This document shows positions 1 to 9,176 of a stretch of DNA of 64,000 nucleotides, in pieces. Location of the stretch: NCBI GenBank assembly GCA_035528905.1, contig DATKXU010000082.1, positions 85,363 through 149,362 of the forward strand, written 5' to 3'. Both the position numbers and the translations under genes were made by a program. The number at the start of each line of letters is the position of its first letter. The stretch's first letter is position 1. The stretch is from DATKXU01 sp035528905 (GTDB taxonomy: Bacteria > Armatimonadota > UBA5829 > DTJY01). Under the pieces are notes generated by a model. The model searched no databases and was not told the origin of the DNA. It saw only the letters and a program-made list of their open reading frames with translations.

Positions 1-246
1 AATGGGAGAAGGGGAGAACATTGAACGTTCAACATCCAGTATCCAGCATCAAGCATCCAGTATCTAGAATCACGCGGGACGATCCGCACACGGTACGCGG
101 GCTGCCTTACGAGGCATTGGTTGACATCGGGGAAGCAGGCCACTATAATCGGAAGGGTTTTTCGGGTAATCTGAATCCGGCGGTTCTCTCGCCGGAACAG
201 GTTGAACACAGCCTGATTACTCGTTCAGAAGGGAGAATTGTGAATC
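1..246. repeat. Spacer with CCAGTATCCAGCAT-type phrase repeat
   Basis: Non-coding lead-in to the pyrophosphatase gene. Positions 28-70 are a degenerate tandem phrase built from variants of CATCCAGTATC and CAGCATCAAG. The same phrase recurs in reverse complement and direct form inside the 23S gene at 42001-42117. Nothing else in this spacer is recognisable. A weak purine-rich GGGAG lies about a dozen bases before the ATG at 247. Confidence 0.6.
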
Positions 247-2658
247 ATGCTTCACGCATCCGAGGGCGCCCGGCCATTCAGCTACTCGAAGACGGCGGCC
301 TTCTCAGTGCTCGGCGTGTTCGCCTTGGCGGACGGCGCCCGGGCGTCTGAGGCCATCGAGCTTCCGGCCTTTGGCAGCTTCGAGAACTCGATCCTATGGG
401 TGGTCTTCTTCTCCGCCATCGTCGGCATCCTATTCGGGCTGGGATGGCTGCTCAAGGTTCTGAAAGAGAGTCCCGGCTCGGCGGCCATGCAAGAGGTATC
501 CGCGGCGGTCCAGGAAGGCGCGATGGCCTACCTGAAGCGCCAGTTCAAGACGATGATCTGGTTCGTAGCGCTAATCACCATCGGCCTCTATTTCCTGTAT
601 AAGCCTATCTACGCGAGGCCGCAGGAAGCCGCGGTGCCGATAGGGGTTTCCATCGCCTTTCTAATGGGCGTATTCGCCTCCTACATTGCCGGCTTCGTAG
701 GCATGTATATGGCCGTGCGCGCGAACGTCCGCACTGCGAATGCGGCGCTTTCCAGCTTCAAGAAGGCACTGGCGATCGCATTCCAGGCGGGCGCTGTATC
801 GGGCATGGCGACCGTCGGCCTGGGACTCCTCGGCGCGACGATCATCTTCTTCATCTTCCAAGAGCAATCCATGAAGGTTCTGATCGGCTTCGGCTTCGGC
901 GGATGTCTGGCAGCTCTTTTCATGAGGATCGGAGGCGGCATTTACACGAAGGCGGCCGACGTCGGCGCTGACCTCGTAGGGAAGATCGAGAAGGGGATCC
1001 CCGAGGACGACCCCAGGAACGCGGCGACCATCGCGGACAATGTGGGCGACAACGTGGGCGACTGCGCCGGTATGGCGGCCGATGTATTCGAGAGCTATGA
1101 GGTTACGCTGGTGGCAGCGATCATCCTCGGCGCGGCGGCTGCAGGCGCAGTCGGCGCAGGTAATGTGACGAAGCTCATCATGTATCCGCTGCTGGTTCGC
1201 GCGGTCGGAGTCATAGCCTCCATAATAGGCGTGTTCATGGTTCGAGGGCGCGACGACAGAGATATAGACCCGATGAAACCGATCAACATCGGCTTCTGGG
1301 GATCGGCGATCCTGGCGACGATTGGCTTCAGCGCGGTGAGCTACTGGATGTTCAAGGGCGGCATAGGCCAGTTCAAATGGTGGCAGTTCGCCGGCGCGAA
1401 CTTCATGGGCATTGTACTAACGCTGGTGATCGGCAGGTTGACCGAGCACTTCACCGATATTGACAAAGGGCCTGTGACTGAGGCCGCATATGCCACCAGA
1501 ACCGGCCCTGCCACTCTCATTCTGACCGGCTTTGCGAGCGGCCTGGAATCGAGCGTCTGGTCAATAGTGGCGATCGCCGGTGCGATATTCGGATCCTATC
1601 TGATATTCGCGGGAAATGCCGCTCTGGCGGCCTATGGAATTGCTCTTTCGGGCCTGGGGCTGCTGACCACGACCGGCTACATCCTGGCGATGGACACCTA
1701 CGGCCCGATCTCCGACAATGCAAACGGAATCTTCGAGATGTCCGGCGCGCTCAGGGAGCAGGGCGAAGACTCTCCTGCCTCCAGGATCGTCGCGAAGCTC
1801 GACGCGGTGGGCAACACAACCAAAGCGCTGACCAAGGGGTTTGCGATCGCGACCGCCGTCATCGCCGCGACGGCACTTTTCCGCTCCTTCATGGCGGACG
1901 CCAACCTGCTGGAAATCGGCCTCCACATCGAGTGGACGGAAGTCTTTATCGGATTCCTCATCGGCGGCGCAGTGCCGTTCCTGTTCTGCTCGTTCGCCAT
2001 CAAAGCGGTGAGCCGCGCTGCCTTCCTGCTGGTAGAGGAGGTGCGGCGGCAGTTCCGCGAGCATCCGGGCATCATGGATTTCAAGGAGAAGCCCGACTAC
2101 GCCCGATGCGTGGCAATCAGCACCGCGGCCGCTCAGAAGGAACTTCTCGGCCCTGCAATCCTGGCTGTGGCGACTCCAATCCTGGTGACATTCGGACTGG
2201 GGTACACGGACCCTATGCGCGGCGCGGCGGCATTGGGAGGCTATCTCGCCGGAGCGATCCTGACCGGCCAGCTCATGGCCGTCCTGCTTGCGAATTCAGG
2301 CGGCCTGTGGGACAACGCCAAGAAGAAGATCGAAGCGGGCCTATTCGGCGGAAAGGGCACTGAGTATCACAAGGCCGCTGTGGTAGGCGACACCGTCGGC
2401 GATCCGTTCAAGGACACCGCCGGCCCGGCGCTGAACCCGCTGATCAAGGTCATGAACCTGGTCGGCATCCTGGCCGCCCCGATCGCCATTGCTCCGATCG
2501 CCCCTGCTGTGAGAACTGCAATAGTGCTGCTAACCGTATTCGCACTTGCCGCGGCAGTCGCATTCAACAAGCGAGGCGGCATCACGGTCCAGGGGGAAGT
2601 CGTAGCGGAGGCGCAAACCGCGGTGGAAGACCTGCCGGAGCCCATCGAGAGCAAGTAG
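247..2658 (+). CDS. hppA: Membrane proton-translocating inorganic pyrophosphatase, K+-independent type
   Basis: Integral membrane pump that couples PPi hydrolysis to H+ export. The 803-residue protein is strongly hydrophobic with many membrane segments. The catalytic block DDPRNAATIADNVGDNVGD lies near residues 253-275, and the C-terminal block GDTVGDPFKDTAGPALN near 715-731. The motif GNTTKALTKG (about 522-531) carries Lys where K+-dependent enzymes have Ala, the known signature of the K+-independent class. The protein is longer than most bacterial members because of an N-terminal stretch (about residues 1-45) that looks like a signal peptide. The gene appears monocistronic, since a strong terminator follows 42 bases after the stop. 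The family call is secure; H+ rather than Na+ pumping follows from the K+-independent class. Confidence 0.96.
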   Translation: MLHASEGARPFSYSKTAAFSVLGVFALADGARASEAIELPAFGSFENSILWVVFFSAIVGILFGLGWLLKVLKESPGSAAMQEVSAAVQEGAMAYLKRQFKTMIWFVALITIGLYFLYKPIYARPQEAAVPIGVSIAFLMGVFASYIAGFVGMYMAVRANVRTANAALSSFKKALAIAFQAGAVSGMATVGLGLLGATIIFFIFQEQSMKVLIGFGFGGCLAALFMRIGGGIYTKAADVGADLVGKIEKGIPEDDPRNAATIADNVGDNVGDCAGMAADVFESYEVTLVAAIILGAAAAGAVGAGNVTKLIMYPLLVRAVGVIASIIGVFMVRGRDDRDIDPMKPINIGFWGSAILATIGFSAVSYWMFKGGIGQFKWWQFAGANFMGIVLTLVIGRLTEHFTDIDKGPVTEAAYATRTGPATLILTGFASGLESSVWSIVAIAGAIFGSYLIFAGNAALAAYGIALSGLGLLTTTGYILAMDTYGPISDNANGIFEMSGALREQGEDSPASRIVAKLDAVGNTTKALTKGFAIATAVIAATALFRSFMADANLLEIGLHIEWTEVFIGFLIGGAVPFLFCSFAIKAVSRAAFLLVEEVRRQFREHPGIMDFKEKPDYARCVAISTAAAQKELLGPAILAVATPILVTFGLGYTDPMRGAAALGGYLAGAILTGQLMAVLLANSGGLWDNAKKKIEAGLFGGKGTEYHKAAVVGDTVGDPFKDTAGPALNPLIKVMNLVGILAAPIAIAPIAPAVRTAIVLLTVFALAAAVAFNKRGGITVQGEVVAEAQTAVEDLPEPIESK

Positions 2659-2700
2659 GGCTTGGCGCTTCGTCATAGTAGGCATGGCTAGAAACACCGA

Positions 2701-2733
2701 GGCCGGGGGTCTTGTGATCCCCGGCCCTTTTAT
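2701..2733 (+). terminator. Rho-independent terminator after hppA
   Basis: Perfect 8-bp stem GGCCGGGG (2701-2708) with CCCCGGCC (2719-2726), 10-nt loop, followed by CTTTTAT. It is correctly placed to end the hppA transcript. Confidence 0.88.
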
Positions 2734-2758
2734 GTGCTGGACCCCCATAGTGCAATCC

Positions 2759-2789
2759 TGTAACGACTTGGAGTTGTACACTCGTTACA
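2759..2789. promoter_or_regulatory. Inverted repeat upstream of the TIR gene, possible operator
   Basis: TGTAACGA (2759-2766) is repeated inverted as TCGTTACA (2782-2789) with a 15-nt spacer. It sits in the AT-richer 200-bp spacer between the hppA terminator and the TIR gene, where the TIR promoter must lie. Two half-sites this far apart could bind a dimeric repressor, or form a stem-loop in a leader RNA. No -10 box was assigned with confidence. Confidence 0.35.
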
Positions 2790-2932
2790 TCAGAGCAGGA
2801 AAAAAGTGCCTTATGGTGAATCATCTATACAAGGGTCACATTAGGGCATGGCTGGTAGCTTGTGTAAGTACAGATGTTTTCTCTAATGTCAGCGCCGATA
2901 ACGCCGTAGTACCAGTATAGGAGGGGATACTA

Positions 2933-4000
2933 ATGCGACGCAAGGCCGCTACAAAGCCGGACGAGGCGAGCACCACCGCCACAGCCCCCATCGAACCGGG
3001 AGGTGTGTTCATAAGCCACGTCCACGAGGACGAGCCTCTTGCCGAGGCTTTTGAATTACTTATCCACAACGTAAGCGCTGGTGTAGTCCCCACTTTCAGA
3101 TCAACCGCAAAACAGTTTGGTGGGGGAATCCAATACGGCGAGGAATGGTTCCGCTGGATATGTGAAAGCGTAAACAAGGCAAAGCACATTGTAGCTCTGC
3201 TGACTCCGGCAAGCGTAAGTCGTCCGTGGATTCTATTCGAAGCCGGCCTGGGAAAAGGAAAGTCTGATGGTGTGGTTTTTGGTGTCGGACTTGGAATTTC
3301 CCGCGAAGATGCCTATAAGGGGCCTTTTGCTGCGCTTCAAAACTGCGGCGCAGAAGAAAAAGAACTGGTAAAGCTGTGCAAGGAATTAATCGAGGGAACT
3401 CAGGCAAAACCACGTGACGAGATGATCAGCAAATGTGTTGCGGAATTTCGCGCTACGGTCGAGGCGCATTTCGCGAACCAGAAATCAGGAAAGAAGGCAA
3501 GCGAAGATCCGACCAGCGTTGCGGTCTTTCAAGCGTTGGAAGAAATGAAGCTCATGCTCCGGGATCAAACCCGAATGTTTGAAACGGATATGCCAAGGTT
3601 TCCCAGGCGAGACCGCGACATTGAGCGCCTTACTATGGTTGTCTTTGAACACTCCGGATTGCTCGAATCTGAACCAAAACTGCACTTAGCTTTCCTCGCA
3701 GGGCTCGCTACTGAACTAGGATACTTCTTCGTAAAGCCGCTTGTCGATTACATAGTAAATTCAAAACAAGCCATCCCAGGGGAACGTCTTGATGGAATGC
3801 ACTTCTTGCTGCATGATATGTTTATGCGCCTGGAACCCCGCGGCAAGATGGATCACCATTTGCTTAGAACCATTGAGCAGGCGCTTCATACACGCCTCGA
3901 CCAAAGGCTCAGCTCTAAAAACACCGGTTCGCCAGGGAAGTTCACCCCCTCAACTGCCTTAAGGTCAAGGGTTGCGAAGGCCCGGAGCGACAATCCGTAA
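2933..4000 (+). CDS. TIR-domain protein, probable NADase-type defence effector
   Basis: The N-terminal half (about residues 20-140) is a TIR fold. It has the opening strand [17 protein letters not shown], a central [10 protein letters not shown] segment, a [13 protein letters not shown] strand and the WILFEAG box near residue 99-105. The Glu of that box matches the catalytic Glu of bacterial TIR NADases. The C-terminal part (about 195-330) is helical and unfamiliar to me, and could be a sensing or oligomerisation domain. The start is set by a strong GGAGGGG ribosome site seven bases upstream. Base composition is visibly less GC-rich than the flanks, which together with the neighbouring toxin-antitoxin pair and methylase suggests an acquired defence island. 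Antiphage function is inference. Confidence 0.8.
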   Translation: MRRKAATKPDEASTTATAPIEPGGVFISHVHEDEPLAEAFELLIHNVSAGVVPTFRSTAKQFGGGIQYGEEWFRWICESVNKAKHIVALLTPASVSRPWILFEAGLGKGKSDGVVFGVGLGISREDAYKGPFAALQNCGAEEKELVKLCKELIEGTQAKPRDEMISKCVAEFRATVEAHFANQKSGKKASEDPTSVAVFQALEEMKLMLRDQTRMFETDMPRFPRRDRDIERLTMVVFEHSGLLESEPKLHLAFLAGLATELGYFFVKPLVDYIVNSKQAIPGERLDGMHFLLHDMFMRLEPRGKMDHHLLRTIEQALHTRLDQRLSSKNTGSPGKFTPSTALRSRVAKARSDNP

Positions 4001-4089
4001 GACCGGGAGTTTTGGCTGCCAGGCTGCCAGATGGACATCAGCAGGAAGAAGTTACCTGAGTGGTGAAATGTATGATCCGATCCTGCAGA

Positions 4090-4103
4090 GGAGGATAACC
4101 TCC
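4090..4103 (+). promoter_or_regulatory. Shine-Dalgarno hairpin directly before mntA start
   Basis: The ribosome site GGAGG (4090-4094) can pair with CCTCC (4099-4103) across an ATAA loop, and the ATG follows at 4104. The stem would hide the ribosome site, so initiation of the antitoxin gene could depend on melting, on a binding protein or on readthrough from the TIR gene. The pairing is visible; regulatory use is inference. Confidence 0.5.
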
Positions 4104-4403
4104 ATGAGCTTGCACATCCACGTTAATCCCGAGCAGATAGCCGACTTTTGCCGTCGCAACCATATCCGCAGGCTAGCTTTCTTTGGGTCGGTTTTGACAG
4201 ATGAATTTCGCCCGGACAGCGACGTTGATGTTCTGGTGGAATTCGAGCCGAATTACCGCGTCGGTTTGCTGCGCATGGCCGAAATGGAAATAGAACTTTC
4301 CCGCATCATCGGGCAGAAAGCAGATATGCGGACCCCCAATGACCTGAGCAGGTACTTCAGAGATGAAGTTGTAGCGAAAGCTGAGGTGCAATATGCTGCC
4401 TAA
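4104..4403 (+). CDS. mntA: MntA-type minimal nucleotidyltransferase antitoxin
   Basis: 99-residue member of the minimal nucleotidyltransferase family. The signature [20 protein letters not shown] (residues about 28-47) holds the Gly-Ser and paired Asp residues that bind metal and nucleotide. In characterised systems the partner HEPN toxin is inactivated by AMP transfer to a Tyr. The start at 4104 is preferred over an in-frame upstream ATG because it follows an AGAGGAGG ribosome site. The 3' end overlaps hepT by 11 bp, typical translational coupling of this toxin-antitoxin pair. Confidence 0.88.
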   Translation: MSLHIHVNPEQIADFCRRNHIRRLAFFGSVLTDEFRPDSDVDVLVEFEPNYRVGLLRMAEMEIELSRIIGQKADMRTPNDLSRYFRDEVVAKAEVQYAA

Positions 4404-4737
4404 AGACGATGCTATTCGTTTGCGCCATATGCTGGAGGCCGCGCAGGAAGCCGTTGCATTCACCAACAATCGAAACAGACAGGACCTCGACGCTGATCGC
4501 ATGCTAACTTTTGCGCTTGTTCACGCTATTGAGATAATCGGAGAGGCAGCTTCAAAGGTTAGTGCTGAGGGACGATCAGCTTGTCCACGTTTACCTTGGA
4601 CAAGTATTATCGGCATGCGAAACCGACTGATTCATGCGTATTTCGATATTGATCTTGACCGCGTCTGGGAAACGGTTACTGATGACTTGCCACCATTGAT
4701 GGCCAAACTGGAAGCGATCATCTCGAAGAACGATTAG
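4393..4737 (+). CDS. hepT: HepT-like HEPN ribonuclease toxin (DUF86)
   Basis: 114 residues, all-helical HEPN/DUF86 protein. The R-X4-H-X-Y active-site motif is present as RNRLIHAY near residue 76. The Arg and His are the RNase residues, and the Tyr is the residue AMPylated by the partner MntA in characterised pairs. The conserved helix with [14 protein letters not shown] precedes it. The gene starts inside the mntA reading frame, so the two form one operon. It ends just before the convergent methylase gene. Confidence 0.88.
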   Translation: MLPKDDAIRLRHMLEAAQEAVAFTNNRNRQDLDADRMLTFALVHAIEIIGEAASKVSAEGRSACPRLPWTSIIGMRNRLIHAYFDIDLDRVWETVTDDLPPLMAKLEAIISKND

Positions 4738-5484
4738 ACTTAGGGCAGCCCTCAAAGTCCCGAATCATCCGCATTCTGCCCTAGCAGAATCAATTGTTCC
4801 AGCCGTTCCACCAGGCTGCGGATCGGGCGGCCTGCGGTATCGGGCCGGCTGGAAAGCTGCCGATACCTCTCCACTATCTCCCGACGAACCTCCTGCGGCA
4901 AGATCGGGACTAGTATTGACTTTATCCGGTCGAAGTTGATTCCACACGGGCCGACGCCGCATTTCTCGCGGTGGATCTGAAGGCGGGCGAACCGCGTTTG
5001 CAGGTAGACCGCCAGGTACTCCGGCTCTACATCTCTGACACGCACGAGATTGATGTGCTGGCTGATATTGCACGGCTCGTCCGAGTAGAAGACCGCCGCC
5101 CGGCCGATGCACCCTACCCCACTGTTTGCCAGAAGCAGGTCGCCCTTTTGTAGTCGGCTCCGCGCCGGATCATTACGAGAGCCTGGTGGCACAAACCGTT
5201 CGGGTGAACGGATATCCACCCCGATCACGAAGCCCTCGCCGGTTGTGACGAGGTTCGCAGGTGTCAGCAGCCGGACGCCGGATTCCGCCAACTCCCGTTT
5301 CCCCACCTGGCCGTAAGTCGTGTACTCGATCAATTCGCCCAAAGTGACCGCGTTCGGCAGGCCCCTCAGGAGGCGGAGGTTTTCGGTGTATTTACGGTGA
5401 TAGTAGGCAGGATCCAATCTGTCGCCTGGGGACAAGATTTCCGCCGGAAAGACCACCCACGGCAGGCATTCGATTTCGGACTTG

Positions 5485-5653
5485 TCCGCCGGAGCCTTGG
5501 CATAGGAGGATTTGGGATTTCGGGTTGCGGATTGACCTACCCCCCTTCCTGCCTCCCCCCGAAGCGGAGGGAGGAGCACCTTCTCCCCTCTCCGCATCGG
5601 AGAGGGGCCGGGGGTGAGGTTTGGCTCGTCGGCTGCCGACCACTGTGCAAAAT
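5485..5653. repeat. Composite repeat block inside the methylase gene
   Basis: Two known-looking phrase families stand side by side. A GCGGATT/GGGATTT phrase linked to a TCCGCCGGAGCCTTGG element lies at about 5485-5535. A 92-nt element at 5562-5653 matches 19739-19830 with only 5 mismatches. Read on the minus strand, both 92-nt copies are in the same frame and give SAADEPNLTPGPSPMRRGE-like peptide. Confidence 0.75.
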
Positions 5654-6124
5654 CGGCGAACTGCTCGGCCAGGCGCTCAATTCCAGCCTGCCAGGAGGCA
5701 CGAGATTCGAGTGCGGCGCTGAATACACGGCCCGGAAGCGCAGGATTCCTCTGGAAAACCAATACACTGGCCTTCGAAGCCGCGCCGGTGCGGTAAAACG
5801 TGTGCCGGGGAAGGCTGACAATCGCCCTGATCGCCGCGCGGCTCGAGAGCCATTCACGCACGTAGGAAAGCCGTGCGTTCGCCAGGATTCCGTCAGGCAC
5901 AACCATCGCGACGTATCCGCCCGGCCTCGCAAGCTGCCAGAAGCGCTCCAGAAAGAGCACCTCGATCCGATACTTGGCGAGATCGGCGGCGTGTTGTCCA
6001 TCCCGCCATATCGTGAAGTTTTCCCTGATGGCGCGAGCGAGCTGCTCGAAGTCCGGCGACGATCTCAGGCTCAATGTGCCGAATGGAGGATTGCCGACGA
6101 CCCAGTCGAAAGGAGTATGGGGGT

Positions 6125-6156
6125 ATGGGAGTGTGGGTGGATGGGAGTGTGGGTGG
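6125..6156. repeat. 16-bp tandem duplication in the methylase gene
   Basis: ATGGGAGTGTGGGTGG occurs twice without mismatch (6125-6140 and 6141-6156), inside a longer region of similar phrase. The unit length is not a multiple of three and the repeat lies at the frame break between the SAM motif and NPPF motif of the methylase. Confidence 0.85.
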
Positions 6157-6491
6157 ATGTAGTTCTGTCCACATCTCCCAGTACGCATAAGCCGTCGCCG
6201 ATGAAAAGGTTCGCGCGGCCCAGCAAGCCGTTTTCTTTCCAGGCTGCCGCCATCCGATTGTCTTTCTCGATGCCGAAAAGCCGATCTGGAGAAGTAATGC
6301 CGTGCTCCAGGGCATAGGCCAGAAAAGCACCTTCGCCGCACGCAGGGTCAATAATGCGCGGACACCGGGCATTGGAATCGAGGGCTCGGAGCATACGGTA
6401 GCACAGTTCGACTACCGGCTCGGGGGTGAAGTACTGGCCGAGCATCCTGGCGCGATCCATGCCCTGATATAGCACAGAAACCCGCGCGTGG

Positions 6492-8504
6492 TCAACAGCC
6501 GACGCGAAGCGTCCTTACAACGCCGCCTTTCAAATCCGTGCGCATCCAGATTGCGTCGCCGGTAAACTCGAAGCCCAGGAATCGCTTGACCCTGCCGACC
6601 ATCTCCTGCTCGTGGCAGATAACGAAAATGTCCTCGCATTCGGGAAGACGGATGGAAATCGCGGATATCTGTCCGGGGCGGGGTTCCGTTTCGTCTATCG
6701 TGCACCTCAGCGGCCGGACTTCCGGAACAACAGTTTTGCCCGCAGGAGACGGATAGAGCACAGTCTCAAAGGCTATCGGCGCTACGCAAGTTCTGGTGAA
6801 AACCGCCGTGGGGGCAGGCTCGCGCTCGTTGTACTGGTAGGAAACGAATCCCAGAACAGGCGTCTCCTCCGCCTCAACAATGCGAACTTCCGCGTCATCC
6901 GACCTCACCACAGCCAAGTTCGCGGCATCAGGAACGTCGGTTCGAGCGAAACCCCTGCCCGCCGCAACTTTTCCCGGCACGAAATGCCAGAGTTGCTCGA
7001 ACTTGTGCTCGCCATCGCCCCTCAGGAGATCAATCACAATCCAGTATTCCGGCTTAACGAAGAAGACCTTCCGAATATGGGCCACGGAGGCGTCGTTCTG
7101 CGGCCCGAAGCCCTCGTCGTATGCACCTTCGGCATAGTCAAACTCCGCCGACGACACCCACCGATTACCTGGCGCAGGCGCCTTCACGACCCACCTGCTC
7201 GGATCGGTTGCTGCGCGGTTCTGGCCCATCCCATCCACGAGGATAAGATTATGCCCGCCCGCCCCATGAAAAGGCGCTCCAACGTGATAAGAGTAGCGCC
7301 CGGGATCCACAACAAGCGCCCTGCCATAGGCGCAGACCTCGATATTCAGCTTGTCTTCGTGCTGGTGCCGCTCGCCGAAGGGCCCGGCATCCATCATCAG
7401 ATACAAATCCTGCGGACCATCGCCGGTTCGCATGCAAGATATCCCGGCGTAGGGGAAGAAGACGGAATCGCGCTCCCGCTCGATTTCCAGCAGAGCCTTG
7501 GTCTCCGGCGCCTTGTCCGCGCCGAGCGAGATAGCCGGCTCCACAATCCAGTAAGACGCGCTGCCCAGGTCGGAGTCGTTGATCATCGGCCAGTTTGCGT
7601 CGGGCCGCATGATGCCGGCATTGAACTGCATCATCCTCCTCAGCCCATCATAGTACTCTGCTGGAAAATCGAATCCGGGAGCGATCCGTTTCAGGACTAT
7701 CGGCTGGAGGAAGTTCCAGAGACTGAGGGTATGGTAGGAGGCCGTCAACTCGAACTGAGCGCCGTCCGGGTATACCTGTGCCGCCATTCCCTCGGACAAG
7801 CGTCCGATCGCCGCCTCGCGCCACTCCGGGGCATCCCTGAACTCCGGAAAAAGCGCGCCGACGTGCAGAAGGCCGTTGTTCTCCATAAGAGTCCAGTTGC
7901 AGGCCGTCGGGAACTTCAGCAGATAATCGGCGTGGTCGGCGAATGACTTCAGCATCAGGATCCGAGCGTCCACGGTGAAGCTGGGCGAGTTTCTGAAGAA
8001 ATGCCAGGCCATCGGCCACGAGCTGAGCATCCGGATGCCCGCCTCTATCGTGCGCCAGGCCGCGCTGTCGTTCGCACACTCCGCCGGGACAGGGTTGCTG
8101 ATTACCCAGTCGGCGACGATTTCATTGAAATCCGCGGCGTATTCCTCATCCCCGGTGCGCTGATACTCCTGAGCGAGCGTCTGGAAGAAATAGTGGCGGT
8201 TCAGTACCCACGTCCACTCGCGGTCGCCAAACGGATTAGTAGCCCAGGCGATCTTGCCTTCCAGCTGAGCCGTTTTCAGAAGAATGGTGAACTTCCGCGC
8301 CAGGATTTCATCGGCTGTTGCATCATCCTGAAACACGAACAGCCTTTGCTCCAACTTATCAGAATACCAACCGGGCTGCCCGCGGGTCCTATAGTACTCG
8401 ACAAGCAATCCCTTTGCCCGGTTGCAGTTCCCGGACGTCACCGCTGCCTTTACAGCCTCCAGGCCGGGGCGCTCAAGGTCCAGCAGATCAAATACATCCA
8501 GCAC
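6492..8504 (-). CDS. Heparinase II/III family polysaccharide lyase
   Basis: 670 residues. The N-terminal two-thirds is the helical toroid domain of the family (for example DWVISNPVPAECANDSAAWRTIEAGIRM, here split to show WRTIEAGIRM). The C-terminal part is the beta-sandwich, with the conserved HQHEDKLNIEV block near residues 379-389 followed by DPGRYSYH. Such enzymes cleave uronate-containing glycans by beta-elimination. No signal peptide is evident, so it may act in the cytoplasm on imported fragments or on self-made polymer. The start is GTG at 8504 with AAGGAGG seven bases upstream. No sulfatase or transporter is adjacent. Substrate is not predictable from sequence alone. Confidence 0.85.
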   Translation of the reverse strand: MLDVFDLLDLERPGLEAVKAAVTSGNCNRAKGLLVEYYRTRGQPGWYSDKLEQRLFVFQDDATADEILARKFTILLKTAQLEGKIAWATNPFGDREWTWVLNRHYFFQTLAQEYQRTGDEEYAADFNEIVADWVISNPVPAECANDSAAWRTIEAGIRMLSSWPMAWHFFRNSPSFTVDARILMLKSFADHADYLLKFPTACNWTLMENNGLLHVGALFPEFRDAPEWREAAIGRLSEGMAAQVYPDGAQFELTASYHTLSLWNFLQPIVLKRIAPGFDFPAEYYDGLRRMMQFNAGIMRPDANWPMINDSDLGSASYWIVEPAISLGADKAPETKALLEIERERDSVFFPYAGISCMRTGDGPQDLYLMMDAGPFGERHQHEDKLNIEVCAYGRALVVDPGRYSYHVGAPFHGAGGHNLILVDGMGQNRAATDPSRWVVKAPAPGNRWVSSAEFDYAEGAYDEGFGPQNDASVAHIRKVFFVKPEYWIVIDLLRGDGEHKFEQLWHFVPGKVAAGRGFARTDVPDAANLAVVRSDDAEVRIVEAEETPVLGFVSYQYNEREPAPTAVFTRTCVAPIAFETVLYPSPAGKTVVPEVRPLRCTIDETEPRPGQISAISIRLPECEDIFVICHEQEMVGRVKRFLGFEFTGDAIWMRTDLKGGVVRTLRVGC

Positions 8505-8673
8505 GGCCCTGCCTCCTTATGCTCTGGCATCTTAGACCTTAAACGCGGCTTGGGAACACACCTCCCTACCAACAAGAAAACGGCCGTTCCCATGGTTCAT
8601 GAGAACGACCGTGCGAATGAGAATGCGATACCGGGCAGCTTGGCCGCGGTATCCAGGTCTCAGACAGCCTGGT

Positions 8674-8874
8674 CTACGGGACTAGGACGGGATACTCGGA
8701 ACGGCTGAATTCAGACGCGGATGCTTGGCTCTCAGGAGGGGCTCCCAATATCTCCCCGATCGAGGGACGCAAGATCGCCACTAGAAAGGAAGACCACCGA
8801 AGGCTGCGGTTGCAACAAACACAGGACTCTTCATCAGACTGGTTCAAGGCACCGCACCAGAAGCACTTTTCCAC
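8674..8874 (-). CDS. Zinc-ribbon microprotein
   Basis: 66 residues with an N-terminal zinc ribbon, CFWCG and CVCCN separated by 11 residues, followed by a short hydrophobic turn and a Ser/Glu-rich tail. The start is GTG at 8874 with GGAAGGAG nine bases upstream, which together with the paired CxxC motifs supports a real gene. Function unknown. It could bind nucleic acid or a protein partner. It lies alone between the heparinase gene and the yggU cluster. Confidence 0.55.
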   Translation of the reverse strand: MEKCFWCGALNQSDEESCVCCNRSLRWSSFLVAILRPSIGEILGAPPESQASASEFSRSEYPVLVP

Positions 8875-9176
8875 CTGTACTTACTCCTTCCCGTTCTGCG
8901 CCAGGGTACGAGGTTAATACCCAAGGCAACAGTCTCCCAAACCTGCCATCTCTGCCCCGGCAGGCCAGGAGTTGTACTTATGCCATCCGTGGGATGACAG
9001 AGGCACCTCACATAGAGGGGGCTGCAAGATTCATGCCAGTATTAATGCTGGCATTGAATTTCTAGCAAAAATACCGGGTAGACGTTCATGTACTAGAAAA
9101 CATTTCAAAGGGGCCGGGGATGGAGTATTGGAGTAGTGGAGTGTTGGAGTAATGCCTTCCCGCGGGTTGTGAGCAG
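8875..9176. other. Spacer, mostly unrecognised, with GGAGT phrase repeat
   Basis: No gene could be supported. Positions about 9118-9152 are a GGAGTATTGGAGTAGTGGAG-type phrase repeat related to those at 6108-6168 and 59365-59395. The rest shows no recognisable RNA or regulatory motif. Confidence 0.5.

Larger units (their letters stand above)
4752..6475 (-). pseudogene. N6-adenine DNA methylase with type I-like specificity domain, frameshifted in a tandem repeat
   Basis: The N-terminal part (GTG near 6475) has GQYFTPEPVVELC and the SAM-binding motif DPACGEGAFLAYA. The C-terminal part (frame ending at 4752) has the catalytic NPPFG motif, PDGILAN, and then an HsdS-like target-recognition region (GELIEYTTYGQVGKREL to VPILPQEVRREIVERY). 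The two halves lie in different frames, and the break falls exactly in a low-complexity repeat at about 6108-6168. A second repeat block (about 5480-5653) is inserted in frame between the methylase and specificity parts. As written no full-length protein is made. The gene may be dead, or switched by repeat copy number (see findings). No partner nuclease gene is seen. It lies 16 bases after the heparinase gene on the same strand. Confidence 0.8.

Noticed and set aside
28..70. CRISPR-like repetition
   Set aside because: Units are degenerate, adjacent without unique spacers, and not palindromic; no cas genes are present. The same holds for all phrase repeats.
2684..2920. Small plus-strand frame of 78 codons
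   Set aside because: It runs through the hppA terminator and has no ribosome site.
4104..4737. Treating the pair as a standalone type II toxin-antitoxin with DNA-binding antitoxin
   Set aside because: The upstream protein has nucleotidyltransferase motifs, not a DNA-binding fold, so the MntA-HepT (AMPylation) type fits.
6612..7946. Long open frame antisense to the heparinase gene
   Set aside because: The opposite strand encodes a clear family protein with a good ribosome site; this frame lacks recognisable motifs and is a GC-rich shadow.
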